From: Arthrinium phaeospermum
Lineage: Eukaryota > Ascomycota > Sordariomycetes > Amphisphaeriales > Apiosporaceae
Reading direction: 5' to 3'
Length of the DNA: 64,000 nt
Assembly (NCBI GenBank): GCA_006503535.1
Contig: QYRS01000009.1
Location: forward strand, 2,418,001 to 2,482,000
Below the pieces are notes generated by a model. The model was not told the DNA's origin, searched no databases, and saw nothing but the letters and a program-made list of their open reading frames with translations. Both the position numbers and the translations under genes were made by a program. Positions within the stretch are counted from its first letter, which is position 1; each line of letters begins with the position of its first letter. This document shows positions 35,497 to 45,788 of the stretch, piece by piece.

Positions 35497-35761
35497 GCGG
35501 CTGTCTGTTTGTTACTGTTGATCATAATATGCAAACAGCCAAGCCGTCATATTATATGGATGAATGTTCGTGAAGGATACCTGGGTCACCCCGCATGGTC
35601 GGAGACAAGTGCACAACAGGGTTTTGTACGATCAGGAGTTGGTGAGGTTCAGGTCTGGCTTCAGGGATTACTATGAAATAACAATTTTCTCTTCTCAGTC
35701 TCGTATGTCTGGTGTGAGATTGTGACCATGAACGAATGACTAAACGAAAAACAAAACGTGC

Positions 35762-35800
35762 AAAAAAAAGAAAAAAAAGAAAAAAAAAAGAAAAAAAAAG
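35762..35800 (+). repeat. A-rich (A8-9G) purine tract
   Basis: Four runs of 8-9 A are each closed by G. The tract is present in copy 1 of the duplicated block, where copy 2 has only GGAAAAAGAC (about 40908). It is an expansion after duplication. Confidence 0.85.
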
Positions 35801-35911
35801 TATCCTAGTCAGAACTCCGGAGGCACCCAGCTACGCCCATGGACTCGTAATGATTTCCTCTTACCTCTTGTCTCAAAATTTGGCATCGTCCACTTCGTTA
35901 CGATAGTTCAG

Positions 35912-37031
35912 CGCTAACCAAAGCCGTGCTCAGCACGCTCGAAACAGCAATGTCGACCTGGTTCGAGGGCGGATTCGGCAAGTTGCCGGGCTCGGGATGG
36001 AAGAAGTTCGTGATGATGTGGCACCCAAACCGGCCAGTACCGTCTCGTGGCAATATGACCACGACCGAGACGGTGAGTCCCTGGACCGTGGTATTCAGCA
36101 TCGTTATCAGTCAGCAAAGGACAAGAGAATTTCAACAGAGCGGTGGAGTTATATGAACCTGACAGCTTGAGCCGGTAGCCATCATGCTTCACTTCTTGTT
36201 CCCCGCGTCGTCGTTTATGTGCTGGCCCGAGTCTCCGTCGCCCGCACCCCGACCGAAATGCTGTACAGCGCGTCGGGGGCAGGTCTGTTTGGCTCACGGC
36301 GGTTGCCATCTTGCAAAAGCTGGCCGCAAGATACCATTTTGTCTCCATCGTGTATGTCCCTTATTTCATCCTCGTTTGTGACAGGCCGTCCGTCCCTGGG
36401 CGTGCTCCTATTCGTACGTGGAACCGGTATCTGAAAAGAAGAACCCGCTACCAGCAGGGCATCCAACCTCCAGTCATTATGTTCTCTTAAGAAAGCTCGG
36501 TAATCGCCTCGGGTTCGGTTCGGGGGTAGCATCGATGAGTTTCGCCGGTGCTGCATGGTCTCTGAGAATGAGGGTGGCCTGGAGGTGTCGGGTTTTTGCT
36601 AGAGTGGATTGATTCGCATCGTCGCTGTGTCTGTGTCTGTCCAAGTTAGCTGCGTACGCCAAACACTGATGATAGGCCAAATGCCGTCGGGAATGTTTTA
36701 CTTGCATTTGGAGAGCATATCGTATGGAGTTGTCTCGGAGACAGGACCGGTTGCTGTAATCTGGAGAAGCGTTGGCAGCTGTCTTGTCGTCTCGCACACG
36801 TAGGCAGAAGCGCTTCGGATGTGCCGCCATTCGGTCGCTGAGCTGTTACTTTGGGTGGTCGAGTCTGCCATTGTTTGTTAGTCAGGGAAACGTAGGTACG
36901 TGATGCATGGCAATTCTACAGAGATCAAAAGGTTACTCTACGATGGAAGAGACATATTCACATTGGGACATACGAAAACTTAGGTCGAAATGGTCAATTA
37001 AAGGACTACAAAGTATTATCCAAACTCATTT
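35912..37031. other. region without a convincing gene
   Basis: Overlapping minus-strand frames (36477-36830, 36215-36556, 35914-36348, 35898-36101) show no domain and no frame-keeping splice chain. They could be another relic. Confidence 0.4.
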
Positions 37032-38723
37032 CTAGGTGTGCACAGCTTTTGCGCTGCCTTCACCCCCTTCCTTCTCAGGTGCGGTATTTGCACCTGCTGT
37101 TGGCTCCTTGGTGTATGTAGGCTCTTCGGCCTTGGGAGCATCCTTCATAGTGGCCTTTATGGTCGCTGCATCCGCTGCAGTTTGTTCGACCTCGGCTTCG
37201 TCCTTCTCCTCAGCCTTTATGGTCGCTGCAGTTTGTTCGACCTCGGCTTCGTCCCTCCTCTCAGCCTTTATGGTCGCTGCATCCGCTGCAGTTTGTTCGA
37301 CCTCGGCTTCGTCCTTCTCCTCAGCCTTTATGGTCGCTGCAGTTTGTTCGACCTCGGCTTCGTCCCTCCTCTCAGCCTTTATGGTCGCTACATCCGCTGC
37401 AGTTTGTTCGACCTTGGTTGTTCGCCTTCTCTTCCTTGATGAGAGAAAATGGGGGAGTTGAGGGGGTTTTCCTCCGCGCTACCTGGCTTCGGAGTGTAGA
37501 AGTGAGAGTTCTTGGGGGATTCCGTGGGGGGGTTCACCTGCTTTTGTGACCTGATGAACCGGTTGCAGTTTTCCACGGCGCTGCTGACTGCCCCGCTGTG
37601 CTGCGCACACATCGCCTTCATCTCGCTCTGTGCGAAATCGATGAGATCTTGGGCCTGACCGGTGTGGTACATATCTTCCAGCCACCTGATGAAGATTCTG
37701 TAGGCCGTTCGTACATAGAACTCGGACCCCAACGCAGAAATCGCCTCATTTGTATGGCGTTCATTGTTGTTGGAGCGGCGGGCCTTGATAGCGACGGTGT
37801 TCTTGGATCCATACCCTGTTGGGACATGAATCCAGACTTGTAGCATCCGTCCAAGTTTCGCCATATATGGCGCGACATATTCAGTCGCGCTGACACCATG
37901 CGGTAGTTGGATCTCCCAATTCACGACATTCACCGGTGCTGGGAAGGGATTGCCCATAGACTGCAAGCTATACTTTGCAGAAGGGTCTTCTGGTGGGAGA
38001 GGGGGTTGCTTGGTCCTGTCAACCAAGGGTGCAGCTGGCCATGTAGCTCCCTGACTTATGGGAGTGGTAACAGCAGGAGGAGGGGATAATGTGGCACTTA
38101 GTCGCCGAGGAGGGGCTGGCCATGTAGCTCCCTGACTTATGGGAGTGGCAACAGCAGGAGGGGACGATGATGCGGCAGTTAGTCGCCGAGGAGGGGCGGG
38201 TGGTTTGGGTGTAGTGCCTTGGGGTATTCCGCTTGGGCTTCGTAGCGGAGGGAATTGCGGCACTGGTTTTGGAATAGTAGGAGATACGGGCTTACTGGGA
38301 GAAGCATTCAAGAGAGCCAGAACGATGTCCCTGGGGGATGTATATTGATCATTTGCAATCACTTGCATGCGATCTGTATGGACGACGAATATGTCCATGG
38401 CGATACATTGTCCAGGATCTGGCTTCTGTTCGAAGAGTTCATTGTCTCCCATGTCTGCAACACACGTTAGTATCAAGGACGAGGAGACATGGGGAAGGCG
38501 AGGGTGAGACGCGACAAAACTTACGTTCTTGCCAGAGGGCTCCGAGTACAGCCCATACAAGGTCGGATTTCTTTAATCCGCCTCGCGGCCTGACTACTGG
38601 AATGGCATTTCGGATGATCGTGCGCAAGGCATCGATCAAGTTGATGTGAGGGTGGCGTTGGAGGAGGCACTCGTGAGCTCTCCTCCATATGCCGAGAATG
38701 TAATCTTCTTCTTTGATGACCAT
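37032..38723 (-). CDS. hypothetical protein with Pro-rich repeats and acidic C-terminal repeats
   Basis: I propose complement(join(37032..37430,37538..38454,38525..38723)), 504 residues. Exon 1 starts MVIKEEDYILGIWRRAHECL. It joins exon 2 through an intron with a GTAAGT donor and a TACTAAC branch. Exon 2 has a Pro-rich linker with a repeated ATPISQGATWPAPPRRLSAT-like unit, then a helical domain (SAVENCNRFIRSQKQ). Read straight on, the frame stops at 37388. A 107-nt intron (donor GTGAAC) instead enters a frame with tandem VEQTAA..IKAE repeats that runs to 37032. That long repeat-rich frame without stops argues it is coding. No domain named; the 3' join is tentative. Confidence 0.6.
37165..37412 (-). 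repeat. compound 111-bp tandem repeat
   Basis: Two alternating units of 20 and 17 residues (VEQTAADAATIKAERRDEAE and VEQTAATIKAEEKDEAE) are repeated just over twice. In nucleotides the repeats are almost perfect, implying recent expansion or contraction. Confidence 0.85.
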
Positions 38724-39844
38724 GCTGTTTGTTGACGCGCAGGTGGTCGAAGAAGATTGATGATGATGGACGAGAGAAGAGGGAAAATTTCAAAATCTCT
38801 TCTCGCAAAATCCAAAGGTAAGTAGGTAAACAGAAATCAACTGGGGCCCGTTTGCCCAATAATATGTGGGGCCACTCCTTAAGGACCTACCAAAGTACCT
38901 ACCTAAGATAACCGCGAATTACACGTACTCTTCACTGGAACCAGGTGGGAACAGGCCAATCAATAGCTGGAAAATGGGTCTATCTGTGTGTAATTAGGCT
39001 ACCTACAGTTGATTCCAGTGGTGAAGGCGGGGGCCTGCAGCCTCCATCAGCTTCGAGATAGGGGGCCTGTGACAGGTGCTGGCCCCCCAGCTAGCGGTTC
39101 AACTGGACAGCTCAAGTGCCTACCTATGTACATCTGTAGGTACGGTGATCTACATGTGTAGGCCTACATGGAGACGTGAGTGCTCGTCTACCTCCATGCC
39201 CCCTCGTCCACGCTTGATGCCCTGGAGCCATCCCGCTACTGCGTAACAAAAATTGGTTTATGCCACCGCCTCTCAGTGAGCCCATATGACCATATCACAA
39301 GTCCAAGAGATCGTTCCAAGGTAATGCCATCGAGGAGGACATTGAGCTCCAAGGTTACGACCCCACGCAGCTAGCTAGACAGATGCCCTGTGAAGTGAAC
39401 CAAGGCCTTCCTTACTGGAGGGAATTTTGATACGTATCACAGTCCAAAAGGCAGACTTTCAATAGACCAGGGTTCATTATGAGAATGGATCTATCTATGC
39501 CATAGAAACGTTTCTGAGGTCCTGGTTCAAAGGTCCCATTATCTTCATTGTTGTGTACAAATCACAGCATGCCCGAGTTCGTCTAGCTGACCGTGGCTTC
39601 CGAATTCACTACGGGTTGGCAAACGGCAAAGTGCCAGAATATGATATGAATCACCTGGATCCAGGTTAAGTAATGTGACTTTCTGGGGAAGGCAATACTT
39701 CGTTCCTTGACAGTGATATGTCATGTAGAACTGCATTTTTCCATCGTCTCGAGCCCTCATCCTGCAAGACAGTACGCCCAACTTGCTTCGCAACGCATGT
39801 GTCCTCTACGTCCCAGTCCGGTACACTCCAAGGACCACGCAAGC
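38724..39844. other. intergenic region with CCTA-type short repeats
   Basis: No gene seen. Scattered CCTACCTA / GTAGGTA motifs occur at 38888-38906 and 39118-39170. Confidence 0.5.
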
Positions 39845-40086
39845 AAATATCCTTTCAAGTCTTCGCAGGGATGTTCATATATAGGATGTAGAGCTTGACT
39901 CTCTCTTTGTTTGCTTCCCAAATCTGCGATGGAACAAAGCCCTACGGCCGGCAACCCCTTCGACGCGGTTCAAGGGCGGCCATGGCTGTTGCGAACCTCC
40001 CATGTGCCAGTTCCCCCTTGTCTGCTCTCTCGCCTTTGGTCGAGTTACACATTTTGCATGGAAACGAGGGAAAAACCAGCCTGGGG

Positions 40087-40092
40087 TATAAG
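40087..40092 (+). promoter_or_regulatory. TATA box of small secreted protein 2
   Basis: TATAAG lies in the same conserved context as copy 1 and 152 bp before the ATG. Confidence 0.6.
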
Positions 40093-40238
40093 AGTCCTCT
40101 CCTTCCACCGAGTCTCTCCCTCCTGCAAAAGTCCCCGACACCAACGTTTACCACAAGTAATCACCCAGCATTTTATTTCCCTTTCTAGTATCAAACATCA
40201 ACGTTCTTTTCGTTTCATATCGAATAAAAAAACGCAAG

Positions 40239-40625
40239 ATGCGCGCTACCACCTTCATCACCCTCCTCACCGCCAGCCTAGCCGGCCTGGCTGCCGCGGC
40301 CCCTGCCCCCGCCCCCAAACCCAACCCCGAGCAAAGTTCCGTGACGTCTTGCTCGGTCAAAGAATTCCAGAACAGCTGGGGGGGGAAACCCCTCTGGGAC
40401 CACTTCCGCGCCGACGGCACTTCTCACCACAGCGACGTGGTCGGCGCCAATGGCGAGCACCTGCTCAGCCAGCTCAAGGGCTGCGGCATCGTGACGGGCT
40501 GGACGTTCGACTCTACTGATCATGGCTGGACGGCCCAGTGGAACCTCCCCCCCCTCCAGTACAAGTGCGCCGGCCACGCCCTCGACGCCGTCGGCGGGAT
40601 TAATGTCCAGTGCCGCACTCTTTGA
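40239..40625 (+). CDS. small secreted 4-Cys protein 2
   Basis: 128 residues, one exon, paralogue of 35035-35496. The signal peptide MRATTFITLLTASLAGLAAA is nearly identical, but the Pro-Ala stretch is much shorter (PAPAPKPNP). The mature domain keeps four cysteines (TSCSVKE, KGCGIVT, YKCAGHA, VQCRTL) and the GEHLLSQLKGCG and AVGGINVQC cores. The central loop (histidine- and tryptophan-bearing) is different. Strong leader, promoter and flank conservation beside a diverged mature part suggests the mature domain evolves faster. Function unknown; an effector-like role is possible. Confidence 0.8.
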   Translation: MRATTFITLLTASLAGLAAAAPAPAPKPNPEQSSVTSCSVKEFQNSWGGKPLWDHFRADGTSHHSDVVGANGEHLLSQLKGCGIVTGWTFDSTDHGWTAQWNLPPLQYKCAGHALDAVGGINVQCRTL

Positions 40626-41032
40626 TGCGGTTGTTTCTGCTCGTTCGTTGTCGATCAAGACGGAGAGACAACTAGGCAGTAGGCAGTCAGTCAGCCAGTA
40701 AAAGTCGTCGACGTCTACGATGACTAAATGCCTCGAAGGATAGGCTGGGCTCTCCCGCATGGTCGGATATCAGTGCAATACAGGGGCAGGATGGATTTTC
40801 CAGTCTGGCATAGGAGTTACTGATACATCATAACTTTCTCTTCTCAGTATGTGTTTCTAGTGTGAGAATGTGTCCATAAACGAATGACTAAGCGAGAAAC
40901 AAAACGTGGAAAAAGACTGTATCTTAGTCAGAACTCCAGGGGGCATACAGCTACGCTTATAAACTCGTAGTGATTTCCTTTTCCCTCTTGTCTCCAAAAT
41001 TGGCATCTTCCACTTCGTTACGATACGTCAAT

Positions 41033-41458
41033 CGCCTCAGTAGACACCGCAAAGTCCCTGCCCCCATGATGAGAAAGAGAAAGGGAAAGGCAAAGGCAAA
41101 GGGGGGAGAGACGTGAACAAGGGGGCCTGCAAGGTAGAGATTGCATCAGATGTGAAAAGCAAGCAGCTAAGGACAGAGACGACGTGAATGGAAGAAGGTA
41201 AGGAGAAGAAAAAGAAGCCAAGGTTAAGGAAAGGGGGAGTTGTCAGCTCTGCAAATCGTGGTTGTAAAGGCAGGTACGGTCAATTGTTCATCAATTGATC
41301 TGGGCTCCCTCTCCATTCCCCAATTTTGTATTATTGATGAATCTCTTTACAGGGCCCCTTGGAGGAAACACCTGCTGCTGCGTAGTTGTCAGTTTCTGAG
41401 GGCAGGGAAGTCTGTTGGGGGGAGTTGGAGGCGCTGACGTACCTGGAGCGGATTCGGG
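41033..41458 (-). other. former 3' coding part and flank of the transposon-cut gene
   Basis: If the element and one TA are removed, the minus frame of the gene at 42716-43546 continues here as YYPNPLQ. It then meets either a GTACGT donor or, read straight on, a stop about 20 codons later. The rest is unassigned. Confidence 0.4.
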
Positions 41459-41460
41459 TA

Positions 41461-42716
41461 AGATCAACCCCCAGGCTGCTGCCACACCCCGCAGTTGCCA
41501 CCTTTTTAAAATACGACCTTTCTTTATAAAAAAGCGTATATAAAATCGAATAAAATTAATACAATTAAACGAGTTTAAATATTATAAATATAAATGCTTT
41601 TATTATAAAAAAATTTAAAGTTTTATATTTAAATAATTTTATTTAATTTAATACTTTAATTTTAATAACTTTTTTAAAGAATTTAAATCTAATTTTTATA
41701 AATATTTTATAACATAAAATTAAAAATAATTAAAATGTTTATTAATATTTATATTAATTAGAAATAGTTTATTTAATTTATAAAGTTTTAATCGTTATTA
41801 AAAGAAATTTATTTATTTTTAAATAAATAAATATTTAAAACATATTTATATTAAAAACTATTTTTAAATTATAAATTCTTTAAAAAATAAAATAATTATA
41901 TATTTAAAATCTATTTTAAATATTACGAATTTTAATATAAAAGGATTAAAATATTTAATAAAGTTATTTAATATATTATTTTTAAACTTAGTATATAAAA
42001 TATATATAGGAATAAAATATAATATTTATCTATTTAATTAAATAAATAAATTATAATATTTTAATAATATAATATATAACTCTTATAAATAATATAATTA
42101 TATTATATTAAAACTTTATTATAAAAAGTAATTTCCTTTATTTTATAAAAAAATAAAATATTATTTTATAGCTTTTTTTATTAAAAAAATAACTTTTTTA
42201 AAAAATAAAAGTAATTTAATAAAGTATAAATTTAATAAAATCTATTATATAAAAATATAAAAATTAATAATAATATATTATTTATAGAATTTAAAAAGTA
42301 TTTTATTTCATTTTATATAAATTAAAAAAAGGTTTTTAATATAAAATTTAATATTTAATTAAATAAATTAAAATATATTATACTTTTAATTTTATAAATA
42401 AATTTAATATATTAAATAACGTTTTTTAAGTTAAAAAATAAAGTTATAAGTATATTAATAGTATATTTTAAAAAATAAAAATATAAATTTTATAAATATT
42501 TTTAAACTTTAATATAAACCATAATTATTTTATTTAATTTTTAAAATAACTATTAATTAAAACCGTATTTAAATCGCTTTTTAAATCGATTTATATTTAA
42601 TTTATATCATTTTATTTAAAATTCATATTTTAAAATAAAAAGGTAGAGAAATCGGCGATTTAGGTGTAAAATGGGGTGGTAAGTGCGGGGGGTGGCAGCA
42701 GCCTGGGGGTTGATCT
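41461..42716. mobile_element. RIP-eroded TIR transposon, TA target duplication (Tc1/mariner-like)
   Basis: The ends are inverted repeats: AGATCAACCCCCAGGCTGCT plus GCCAC at the left matches the complement of the right end over 25 identical bases, and about 28 further bases match with a few changes. TA dinucleotides flank both sides (41459-41460 and 42717-42718). The interior, from about 41511 to 42650, is almost only A and T with nearly no CpA or TpG. This is the expected result of RIP on a multi-copy element. A size of 1256 bp and TA duplication fit Tc1/mariner-class elements. No transposase frame survives. Confidence 0.85.
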
Positions 42717-43546
42717 TAATACAGATTCGGCCCATATCCGCCCATGGGAGTATCGGGCGGGGTGTGTGGGTATGTGAGGAAGGACTGCCTGGCCTGTGGA
42801 TGCAATTCGGTCTGCACGGCGGCACAAGGATCTTGCGTGCTTCCGTTAACCTGGTTCCCAGTCCCCCGCTGTTTGTTTTTCACCCAGTACCCGTCCCTGT
42901 CGCCGCAGCCGTTGTACTGATCGCTGTTGTGCGCGTTGTTCTTGTACCAGACGCTGCTTTCGCTGAGCTCTTTGCTCTTCCCGATACATTCGACGGCTTC
43001 GATGATCTCTTCCCACGACATGTCTTCAGTCGGGGATTTCGACGTGTTCTTGGAGGGGGACTTGGGCATGTTGAAGGTCGCTACGGTGGCGGGTCGGGGC
43101 AAGTCGTGGTCGGAAAGGAATCCTTCGGGGTCAAAGGGGTCACAAGTTGCAGTGCGAGGGTAGCTTCGGGGTGTTTTTCGGTGGAGGGAATTTATCAAAA
43201 GCAAGTTTTGTCTCTTTCCTTCGATCTCGTCACGCAACCTCGGAAGGTGACGGCCTTTTCTGATAAAGCAAAGCCTCTGTCGCAAATGACTCTTCTGCAG
43301 TAGCTTCTGGATGCCGCTTGCTTCAATGCATTCGATGATAGCAGTTGCTTGCTGTTTAGCGTTCTCAGGGTGCGAGGAAGGATCGTCCAAGATGGGCTGG
43401 ACGATATTGTGTAGCTCCAAGAAAGACCTTTCGCAGCTTCGAAGTGTTTCGGGGGCGTCGATGAAGGACTGAGCGGTTTTAATCAGTGAAAAGACAGACC
43501 CGACTACCTGGCCAACACCAAGCAACACCCCAAAAGTCTCGGCCAT
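42716..43546 (-). pseudogene. HeLo-like / STAND N-terminal gene truncated by a transposon
   Basis: 276 codons remain. The N-terminus MAETFGVLLGVGQVVGSVFS, the helical stretch through IIECIEASGIQKLLQKSHLR and the ...FIRKGRHLPRLRDEIEGKRQ segment resemble the helical N-terminal domain of fungal STAND/NLR and related proteins (HeLo-like, PF17111-type). Such domains act in cell-death or non-self signalling. No NACHT or NB-ARC part is seen, so it is either a stand-alone domain protein or a fragment. The C-terminal half is low-complexity and Pro/Ser-rich. The present TAA stop (42716-42718) is made of the duplicated TA plus the first A of the inserted element. The intact gene would have read on into 41458 and below. 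Protein may still be made. Confidence 0.65.
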
Positions 43547-44325
43547 CTTAGACCTAAACAGGTAATTTTACGCCAGGACTGGAGTCCAAGTGAAGCCGAG
43601 AGAACTACCGGCCGCTGTAAGGGGAAGATGAAGGGGTCACTTCTTGGCAGGAAGCGTCTAAGATAGAGATAAATAGCGGCAGGCCGTTGACATGATTGGT
43701 CTATGGTGGCCCCCGTGATGCCATGGGCCGCGCCCGACTGCAACATCAACTAGGAGGCTATGTGGGAGTCGATTAAATGCAAGTCGTTATTGGTTTGGAT
43801 CGTAGTCGTTCAAGTCTCACACCGGTAGGACCGGGTACCCGGTACTCTTCTTCACCGGCAGGCAAATACCCATAGCCTTTCACGACGCCTTACTCCAAAT
43901 GGAACCAAACAGGGTGGTAACGGCCAGGTGGGGTGTTCCATTAAGTAACCATGTTAATAATTGCATGGTTTATCATAGTACAAATCACATAATGTATGTT
44001 CAAGTACCTATTGCCAACGTATTCCGGGGGGAAAGCTGCACAACCAGTCTGATCCATGAGGCCTGGCGACAAACAGGTCAGGATCGCCAGTGTGTGCGGT
44101 TGAAAAGGCATACAGCCTGACACTGCCTGTATGGGAGGGCGCAAGGCAGAAAATAAAGGGTAGATACTTCGCAAGGCAGACAAGCTTTTGCCTGCCGGTC
44201 CTCCTTTAAAAGGGGGGGCTGTCGGATGGCGCATCCCTGACAGCACGCCAAATGCACCTATATCATCACTTTACCCCCCACTCTGGCTTGCATACGCCTC
44301 CAAGACGGACCTCTCAGTATGATCG
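43547..44325. other. intergenic region
   Basis: The divergent promoter space of the HeLo-like gene and the membrane protein; no gene seen. Confidence 0.5.
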
Positions 44326-45204
44326 ATGGCAACGTCAGAGTCAATCCCGCTCCGGGAGCTAGCCGAAACACCTGCTCGACCCGGCGGCATCTTTGCTGGA
44401 AACCACGCAAGAGGCACACAAATAAACGGAAATGACACGACGGAACACTTCGGCGAAACCAACAACTCTGGACGACAGGCTGGCAACACTGGATACCAAA
44501 ATCACATTGTGTTCAACGGTGTTTTGTCCAAGAACCGCCGCTCCGATACACTTGGCATCTTGAGGGACGGGAGAATCAAGTTGCTCATCTTTTTTGCGCT
44601 ACTTCTGTTGGTAACTGTGATTGTGGTCCCTGTCAGTGTATCCAAGACAGAAGGGCAGGGCTCATCCAGCACCAGCTCTCCTCCACCTGATAGCGAGTGA
44701 GTCCAGGCATTCGTTTCCCCGGCGTATGCTGCCGGCGAGTACTGAGATCAATCCTATGATAGCCAAGTTCCAACCCAAAGCCGTGATGCACCCGGCAGCG
44801 CAGAAACCACCCCTTTATCTGCCCCTTTTGTCCCGACGACATCTGAAAGAGGGCCTGCACCACCGGCCCGGCCGACGGCGATCACCACCCCAACCTCGAC
44901 CTCCAAGACTCCCGACCAGCAGCCCACCTCGACAGAAGCCCCAGCAACAACGGCCCCGCCGAAAACGACGACATCAGTCCCGCGTTGCGAGTACGGCTGC
45001 ATAAACACCAACTCCTGTGTGTGGGGCTGCCCCGGCGCGTCGTGCCAGGACCTCAACGACTGCAAGGACCCCTACCCCTGCGACACGGCCAAAGGCACCT
45101 GCTGCAACACGGGCTGCGCGTTGTCGTGGGACTGCCGACGCTCTTGTCTGTCGCCGTACAAGTGCGTGACGGCGTCGACCGGTGGCTCGATTTGTACGAC
45201 ATGA
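44326..45204 (+). CDS. type II membrane protein with a 14-Cys C-terminal ectodomain
   Basis: join(44326..44696,44763..45204), 270 residues. The 66-nt intron has a GTGAGT donor and joins PPPDS to DQVPTQSRD. The N-terminal 84 residues have no leader (MATSESIPLRELAETPARPG). One TM helix follows at about 86-108 (IKLLIFFALLLLVTVIVVPV). A Ser/Thr/Pro-rich stalk of about 90 residues leads to a C-terminal domain of about 70 residues holding 14 cysteines (from RCEYGC to GSICTT). The topology predicts the Cys-rich domain outside the cell. Not assigned to a named family; the disulfide-rich end may bind a wall or host component. Confidence 0.78.
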
Positions 45205-45788
45205 TGGGGTCGCTATTCTCGGACTCTAGGGTGAGGCGTGGCGTGAGCCACCGCGACCTCCCCGATGGATACTGGATCTGTACACCCAAGAACATCATGT
45301 GCTTCCTTGACCAGGCCCGCTCCGTTGGGATATAGGGTCGCTCCCGTTTGATGATCCGTTCTACCGTCCGGTGACGAACCGTTCCGGCGGCGCCGTGCCC
45401 AGATGACCGAACTATGATCAAGGCGAAGTGGAATGACACTTAATGGGTCTTGTTTCGGAGCTAGATCGACGTCGATCATCGGTTATGTGCTATGATGGAC
45501 TCATCCCCGACGCAGTGGTGTAACGATAAAGATTAAAAGGCGCATAAACAAACGATAAACTATCCGCAATGTACGATGGCTAGGTGTACACTTGGTGTCA
45601 CTTTGATGGCTCATCATGTGTCTTTGAATGTATTCTTAATTATGTATCTCTTTTTAGATGTATGCCTTTTAGTTCATCGTCATCATAACCCTTTCCCATC
45701 CCATATTTTCCCAACCACCCGACCCAATAGTTCCCATCATCGTCATTATCTCTTTTTTCATGATCATCATAACCATCATCACTAACCC
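45205..45788. other. intergenic region between convergent genes
   Basis: The shared 3' flanks; (CAT)-like short repeats near 45740-45785. No gene seen. Confidence 0.5.

Larger units (their letters stand above)
34500..35910 (+). repeat. duplicated block, copy 1 (around small secreted protein 1)
   Basis: The block shares stretches with 39845-41032. Upstream matches include GTCTGCTCTCTCG, CAGCCTGGGGTATAAGAGTCC and the ATCCTTTCAA-type edge. The signal-peptide codons match, and downstream there is a long matched segment about 200 bp after the stop (ACGAATGACTAA, AACAAAACGTG, TCAGAACTCC, CTACGC, CTCTTGTCTC, CCACTTCGTTACGATA). Similarity stops close to 35910. Confidence 0.85.
39845..41032 (+). repeat. 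duplicated block, copy 2 (around small secreted protein 2)
   Basis: The counterpart of 34500-35910 in the same orientation. Similarity runs from the ATCCTTTCAAG edge through the promoter, leader and coding region to CCACTTCGTTACGATA at about 41012-41027. Confidence 0.85.

Noticed and set aside
36215..36830. Series of minus-strand frames after the first duplicated block
   Set aside because: No frame-keeping introns and no recognisable domain; not enough to call a gene or a relic.
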